The position numbers and the translations under genes are program-made. Shown here one piece after another: positions 57,913-64,000 of a stretch of DNA of 64,000 bases. Position 1 is the first letter of the stretch. Each line of letters begins with the position of its first letter. Source of the DNA: Nymphaea colorata (taxonomy: Eukaryota > Streptophyta > Magnoliopsida > Nymphaeales > Nymphaeaceae); contig NC_045148.1 in the NCBI RefSeq assembly GCF_008831285.2, positions 12,591,183 through 12,655,182 of the forward strand. Reading direction: 5' to 3'. The notes below the pieces were generated by a model. That model worked only from the letters and a program-made list of their open reading frames with translations, did not search any database and was not told the origin of the DNA.

Positions 57913-58400
57913 TGGGGGGCGAACATGAGCCGAGTTGAATCCAAGTTCAGTCGGCTCGACTAATGAAACATCGAGTTGTGTTCAGCTCAAGCTTGATAAT
58001 ATTTTGACAAAAGCAGATCGAGTTCGATTGGGCAGTTACATGTTCGAGCTCGACTCAATCAAGGCTTGACAAACTTGTTTGAATTGCCATAAATTGAGCT
58101 CGACTCGAATAAGTCTTCACAAATTTAAAGGAACTTTTGTAAAAACTTACATAATTGATTAACGTCAATATACTGATTTTTTAATTAAAAAACGACTTGG
58201 ATATTTAAAAAATCGCTACACATCATTTTTCAAGTCAAGTTGAGCTTTAACAGTTCAGTGAATTCGAACTCGACTCGATTATTTAAACGAGTCAATTCGT
58301 GAACTCGAGGTCAACGCGTTAAGCAAATGACTCAGCTCGAATCCGTTCAAGAGTCGAGCTTTAACGAGTCTTGAGTAGCTCGACTCGTTGTTCACCCCTA
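57913..58400. mobile_element. hAT-like MITE with exact 8-bp target duplication (unit B, intact)
   Basis: The element is 488 bp. ATTATGAC lies at 57905-57912 and again at 58401-58408. The left end TGGGGGGCGAACATGAGCCGA and the inverted right end TAGGGGTGAACAACGAGTCGA match at most positions. The interior is dense in GAGCTCGACTCGA-like words on both strands and codes for nothing. The 8-bp duplication and T/CAGGGG-type ends fit hAT. Confidence 0.82.
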
Positions 58401-58408
58401 ATTATGAC

Positions 58409-59342
58409 AGACTTCTGTATTCATCTACGATTGAGGGACTAATAGATCCGAATGATTGTGAACCGAATATGTGTGGCATACTTCTCTCATTATATAATGA
58501 GAGAAGCCAAGCTGTGAGGGCTTGGTACGGCAGACGACGCTGCATGGGTTGAAAAATAAGCCCTTGTCAATGGAAAGTCAAGCTTTTCCCAAAATTTGGT
58601 TCTTCTTTCTTCTTCTTCTTTTGTATTTTGAGGTTGTTTTTATTTGCTGCTTTCCTCGCTTGAGCCCCCAGTATTTTTTGAAATCAATTTTTTTGTGAGA
58701 TGAAGAAGGACTTCGTTTATCCCTTGGTGGGGATGATGAGATGATATTTAAATATCATATGCAACAAACATGTTAGTTTAATACCTACAACAATTATACC
58801 AACAATGCAAACAAGCCACGTTTATTGAAGATGGAACTTTGGTACCACCTTTCTGATCCCTCGTAGGTACTTTAAATGCAGGCTTTTAAATACCATGCAT
58901 TCAAACGACTCTTATCGAAAAGTGGAGGGTTTTCCATTCTCGACAAAGGAGCTTTTTCGGTAAATAGTTCGCCGCCCTAGCAATGGCCAATGGTCACATG
59001 CTCGCGCCCCATCGCGTCTTTAATTAACTAACCATCCGGAAGAAGGCGGCAACAAGCCCAACACCCTCGTTGCAGGCAGGCCCAGGGCAGACGAAGCGAT
59101 TTATGGGTTCGTTCGTATTGGTTCTCGGATCCACACTCAGCGGCCTCTCTTCCTAGGTTTTAAGGCGGGCACAGGGTAGGGAACGCCCAAGGTCCCAGGC
59201 TCCCAGCTTTCCTACCCTGTCAACCTTCACGGCCTCTCCCTCGCTTCTGCGGCCACCAAGTTGAGGGGGACGGTTAGTCGACTGCACACCCCTACTGCTT
59301 TTTGGGGTAACGAAGGACGGTGTTTTCTTCGTGAACAAGAGA
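58409..59342 (+). promoter_or_regulatory. Upstream region of the full-length FKBP gene (unit B)
   Basis: Counterpart of 28350-29293. The palindrome is CTTCTCTCATTA/TAATGAGAGAAG with a 2-bp loop. A 21-28-bp segment beginning GGCGGTTCTCTCACCAGC in unit A is missing here. No promoter element can be assigned with confidence. Confidence 0.4.
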
Positions 59343-62300
59343 ATGGCTTTCTGGGGTACGATACAAGGACTCTGCGTTCTATTATCGGATTCAGCTTTTT
59401 GGTTCTTCTTTCTGAATTCTATTGATTCATGAACGTGATCAAATGGGTTTTTGACTTTTGTTGGTCTCCATGTCCAAAGGGGTGCAGATAAGATCCGGCC
59501 AGCCCTTCACCCTTCAATCTGCAAACCAGAACGGCAGGCTCCATATATCTCAGGTCAGCAAAGTCCATCTTCTCAGGTTGATCATCAAATATCAAAGGGT
59601 TCCTTTCGCCTTATTCATTTACCAAGATCCTTCTCTGCGATTTTGCTTCTGAGCAGTCTTCCTTATTTTGCTCGCGGGACTCCCCCTTTTTTCATTGGCT
59701 TCATTGTTTGTTCTTTATGTGGTTATCAATCTATGATTCTATAGACAACATAAAAATAGTAGTGCTACACAACTAAAAGCCATTTTGCTTGTAACTGTTG
59801 GACCTTTTCATTTGTTTTGTTATTTTTGCTTTTTTTGGGTGCATCTTATCTTACGAGAGGAAACTTTGTATCCAGAGAACTCTGTCGTAGTTCATAAGAG
59901 AAGTTTCCTTTACTGCAAGTGATTTCTCCTATTAACATGTTTTCCAGTTTTCCATTGCTTTCTTCTTGGCATGCTAGTTCGCGATGGATGCTTTTATGCT
60001 CACGTTCAGTTGCTTCTTCTTTGACTGCTTATAGATTTTTCTTGTTTTGTTTTTTTGCAGGCTACTTTGGGTGACGGTTCATCGCCAAAGAAAAGTATCC
60101 TCCAATGCAACGTTGGCAAGAACGCCCCCGTTCTTTTGTGCTCCTTGCTTCCGGATAGGTTGGAGTCATGCTCCTTGAATCTTGAGTTCGAAGAGGAGGA
60201 GGTTGTTGTGTTTTCTGTATTGGGTCCAAGGAGCATACACCTTTCCGGTTATCACATTGTTTCCAGCCATACTCGTGACGAGAACGATTCGTATCCACAT
60301 TATATGCTTCAAACAGCAATTTTCTCATTACCTTTTTTATGTTTGAGTTCTATATTTTTTGTCTTTAACCCTCTGATAGCGATTCTTATGGGGAAAACAT
60401 TGACATTGAGAGTGAAACAGATGAAGAATCAAGCTATTATGACTCAGAAGATGAATGCGATGATTTTATTGTTGATGATGATGAGTCTTTAGAATTTGAC
60501 ACATCACCTAAACATGTTAGTGGAGGTATTTTCATCTGTCTTCAAGCTGGAGAATTATTCTTGTTGCCTATCCCTGTTCCATAATGACATTTTCACATGA
60601 AATTTTTGGATTTACTTTTTGCTTGGTGAAACAATTTTCATTTTTCTTCCCAGTTGCAATGTTAGACGATGGACCAAATGAACTGTGGATGGCACTTTTT
60701 CTTCTTTTGTCCTTTCTGGGTGCAAATGTAACATAACTTCGTACCTTCTGTGTAACATAATCACCCGTTTGTTTTAAGTTTTTATGCTACAGACCTGAAT
60801 AAATCTTTCACACATTCAGGTAAAACTTGTTAATAATTTGTCGATTAATAATCACATGATCTACAATATGTAAGTTATCATATCTTGAGGCTATTTTTGA
60901 TAACGACCTTAATTTATGTCCAGATTGTATGTTCAAAGTTCAAAACTGGTCTGCTTTGAACTATCTGGTTTGTCTATTTACTGGTTGAGTTACCTGTGCT
61001 GGAGAAATTTTCAGTTGCCTTTGTAGAGGAGACTGTTGACTCTTATGGAAGCATTTGTTTTCTTTCTTTCTTCCTTCTGTTGTTGTCAGTCCATATTTTA
61101 GGGCTTCACCAATATTGGCTTTTATGAAACTTTGATTCTCACTCTTGGCAGATGTTACTATAGTCACAAATAACGTTTTGGAGTTTTAAACAATGGGGTT
61201 TTCTTGGGTATAATATGGCGGACTTTAAAAAAATGAAAAATAGCAGAAATATGGTAAATTTTAAAAATGTTTTATTTTTTTAAAAAATCCTAAAATTAGA
61301 AAGAGATAAAATAAATGTGAAACTAATAAAGAGAACATATTCACCCGTTTTGCAGGAACCAGAGGTGCACTTAAAACTGAGGATTCCAGAAAATAAAAAA
61401 ATAATCAGAAATAAACTGAATCTTATCAACAAACTGTTTGGCATTAAAAAAAACTGAAAAAAGTGAAAACAAAGTGAAAAATAACACGTTAAAAATGGCC
61501 ATTTAATTTATTGTGTTTTTTATGCGTTTTTTTTTTTCGAAAAATGCGTTTTTTGTGACTATTTAATAAACTGAACATATTATTAACTAAAAATCAGAAA
61601 CAATGAGAACAGATTAACCCCTTATGCAGAAATCATAATCATTCTAAAAAATGAGGTGCCACAGAAATAAAAAAATCAGTAATAAACAAAATGTATTAAT
61701 TCAGTATACTGACTCTACTTGAATATGTGAAGTTTGAGTCTAAGTTTCTTATGCACAAAAAAAAATCGGAGGTATAGAAGATTAGGCGTACAAAGTTTCT
61801 AATGCACATATGCAAACCGATTAAAATATCCACACATGCAAATCGACTGAAAACAAAATTTTTTTTATATAAACTAGAAAACTACATGTTTTGTTATTCA
61901 CATCAAAAAGTCCAACGTGCATATGCAAATGGACTGAAAAATCTAATGGAAATCTTACATGAGCGAGCGTGGTAGGATGTGGATGTCGGAGGTCTGCACG
62001 GAAGTTTGACGTGGCTGCCCCTTGCCATTCGACGGAAGCCGCCCAACAAAGAGATGCTGGTTTGCTCTGTTGGTGAGTTTCAGGTGGGAAACCTCGCCGG
62101 AAATTGGAAATCGCTTGGGTTTAACGTTCCCCCAAATCTGAAAATCCTAAACCCTAAAAATGTTTTCTCATTTTCCCACTTTGTTGACAAAATGGTTTTA
62201 AGTTCTCAAATTTTATGTTTTATTCGTTTTTTCCTAAGCGACCACTTAGAATTTTTAAAAATTACATTTGATGCCATGCTAAAAAAATTCTTGTTTTTTC

Positions 62301-63870
62301 CCTTTTTTTTGGCATTTCATTTTCACACTTTTTTTTTTGAAAATAATGCGATTTCTGTGACTATTGGATATTACTGTATGAGGTTATCAATGGATGAATG
62401 TTGGTAGATGGAAATTATCTCGGAGGGCCTACTACAGTGTGATATCCACACCTTGCACAATGTTGCTGGTGTACACAAAGCCACAAAAACTATTGAGGTT
62501 AGATTTACACAAAGGTACTCTATGATTATAGATGCATATAAAATTGGCATACATATACATCACCTGACTACTGCGTCATACATCCCTTGATCATCAGATA
62601 GCTGGGGTACTGAAGTAAAATATTCAGTTTGTTTGATAAGGATTGCAGTTCTGACAAAGTATAGTGTTTTTTACTCAAGATTCGGCGATCATTTTTTTTA
62701 CTTTGGAGAGATTAATTTTGAAGCAATGGGTTAGTTTCACAATATCATACACAGACAGATAGACTGAATTTGCATTTTGTACTTACGACAATAGTTGATC
62801 TCATAACTTGTGTTTTCTTATTTTACAGTTAAAATTGAAGAGATAATAGATGATGAAGAACCCGAAAAGGTTAATGATGGATCCAAACTCCAGCACCGTC
62901 GACCTTCTCCAACTGCAGAGAGAAAATTCTTAACTGTAGAAGACTCTAGTGAAGATGAAGATGGTTTGTTCATAAGTACCGGAAGGAGAAAAAATCTTTC
63001 CAAAGTTGTTGAAGCTAATGAAAATCTAGATAGGCAGCTACGGGAGGAAAATGTTGGAGAAAGACCAGCAAATGATGAAAAGTGCCATTCTACTGGTTCA
63101 AAACGGAAGAGTGATTCTCTTGCTCTAGATAAAAATCAGAATAAGTGTGCATCTATATACTGAAATTGTTTTCTTTCTTTAATATATTTATTATAAATTA
63201 TTAATCATGTGTTTTCACTTATTTGGGTTTTGTCTCCATGCTTTGTGAACACAAGCAGGAAAAGAGATTCATCTGAAAAAGGTCTTGAAAATAGTAGGAA
63301 ATCAAAGAAGAAAAAAGAGAAAGGGATGATGAAGGAGGATCCTGGATCTGCACCTGACATGCCAGTTGATAATGCATCTAACAATGCTTCTAATTCTCAA
63401 GATCAAAGTGGACTAGAGCATGGTGCTGGGGATGGTGAACATGGTAACATTGCCGTGTAAGTATCAAATTGAGAGGTCAGATGATAATAGTGATGATTGT
63501 TTGAGCTTCTATTTTGTGATAGACAGCCTGACAGGTTAGGCACTGACCTGGCATGGGTTTATAACTAACCGTTAGTCCTTTATTCTGGTGCAGTTCCAAG
63601 AGTGCAGTGGACTGCAGTATTTTGGAAGTTGAAGAGCCCAAGAAAAAAAAGAAGAAAAAGAATAGTGCTGAAACTGGTCAAAACATAGATACTGACCAGT
63701 CCAAGGTGGCAAGCTCAGGTAAGAAAGGAGAGTTGGAAGAGGTTCCGTTGTTGGAAGACCATGCAGATGGGCGACTTAGAAATGAAGCGAGAACCTTCCC
63801 AAATGGCTTGATTATTGAAGAGATATCTATGGGTAAACCCGATGGAAAGCGAGCCTCCCCCGGAATGAAG
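59343..63870 (+). CDS. Full-length nucleoplasmin-like/FKBP nuclear immunophilin gene, open but cut by window end (unit B)
   Basis: Exons 1-7 are present with intact GT..AG junctions: 59343-59355, 59480-59553, 60061-60290, 60380-60525, 62829-63144, 63259-63456 and 63594-63870, 418 codons with no stop. The protein starts MAFWGVQIRSGQPF, with the nucleoplasmin-like domain, acidic region, Ser/Glu/Asp-rich segment (VEDSSEDEDGLFIS), basic segments and the RTFPNGLIIEEISMGKPDG lead-in to the FKBP domain. Exons 8-11 (the PPIase domain) would lie beyond 64000. The codon that is TAG in unit A is AAG here (63107-63109). Intron 4 is about 1240 bp longer than in unit A. By domain plan it belongs with Arabidopsis FKBP43/FKBP53, nuclear histone-binding immunophilins. 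I cannot tell which of the two is the ortholog. Confidence 0.9.
60833..62072. other. Intron-4 segment present only in unit B
   Basis: 1240 bp inside FKBP intron 4, between ACTTGTTA and GTGAGTTTCAGG. In unit A these flanks are directly joined (30776/30777). It holds one ATAGTCACA-family MITE (61160-61562) and AT-rich sequence, with no gene. Confidence 0.8.
61160..61562 (-). mobile_element. ATAGTCACA-family MITE, inverted copy in FKBP intron 4 (unit B)
   Basis: Ends ATAGTCACAAATAACG and TTTTTTGTGACTAT, 403 bp. Inside the left end GGAGTTTTAAACAATGGGGT and TTCTTGGGTATAAT are the reverse complement of the right-end landmarks of 4161-4540, which confirms family membership and opposite orientation. 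Confidence 0.68.
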
Positions 63871-64000
63871 GTTAGTACTTATTAGTAGTGGGCACTTGAA
63901 TTCCTTTTTTTTTGTGGGGGGGGGGCATACTTTTCAGTAGTTAAGCAAATTTTTTTGGCTGCCATCTGTTGATTGGATATTAAAGTATTGTAAGTAATTA
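63871..64000. other. Start of FKBP intron 7 (unit B)
   Basis: Donor AAG|GTTAGT at 63871, then intron sequence with a T/G homopolymer block, up to the window edge. Confidence 0.7.

Larger units (their letters stand above)
35552..64000 (+). repeat. Unit B of the tandem segmental duplication (runs off the window)
   Basis: The unit starts at 35552 inside the gypsy integrase sequence, directly after AT-rich sequence that ends unit A. The junction shares TGCCGC with position 3044-3049 and nothing longer, so it looks like a microhomology join. Unit B ends beyond 64000. At the right edge it corresponds to about 32680 of unit A, which puts roughly 2.9 kb of the expected unit outside the window. Confidence 0.93.

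Overview
The window is nuclear DNA of a plant. The evidence is spliced genes with GT..AG introns, plant-type Ty1/copia and Ty3/gypsy retrotransposon debris, short inverted-repeat elements (MITEs), AT-rich spacers, and two plant host gene families: a PAT1-type mRNA decay factor and a nucleoplasmin-like/FK506-binding nuclear protein (FKBP43/FKBP53 type). The sequence alone does not fix the species. I see no rRNA, tRNA, CRISPR or bacterial feature.

Layout. Positions 1-3043 hold a broken hAT-like transposase fragment (minus strand), a short tandem repeat and a decayed gypsy element. From about 3044 to the end the window is one large direct tandem duplication. Unit A (about 3044-35551, 32.5 kb) is followed directly by unit B (35552 to beyond 64000). 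In order, each unit carries: the gypsy integrase tail with a palindromic chimeric junction; two MITEs with ATAGTCACA ends; a probable solo LTR; a copia element with 284-bp LTRs and the same ATGTG target duplication; the large C-terminal exon of PAT1; a decayed copia gag-pol trace; a PIF/Harbinger-like element with an internal polypyrimidine tract; a 5'-truncated FKBP pseudogene (exons 5-11); a hAT-like MITE; and a full-length FKBP gene starting MAFWG.

History. The copia insertion predates the segmental duplication, because both copies sit between the same 5-bp target duplication. By hand count the two LTRs of one copy differ at 17 of 284 sites, while corresponding LTRs of the two units differ at only 0 and 3 sites. 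The units then diverged by indels, most of them with microhomology. Damage to the genes is reciprocal. The PAT1 exon is open in unit A but frameshifted and 3'-deleted in unit B. The full-length FKBP gene has an in-frame TAG (codon 248) in unit A but is open in unit B as far as the window reaches. The truncated FKBP copies are dead in both units.

Caveat. Two near-identical adjacent 32-kb blocks could be a real recent duplication or two haplotypes wrongly placed in tandem by the assembler. Spanning long reads across about 35551 would decide.
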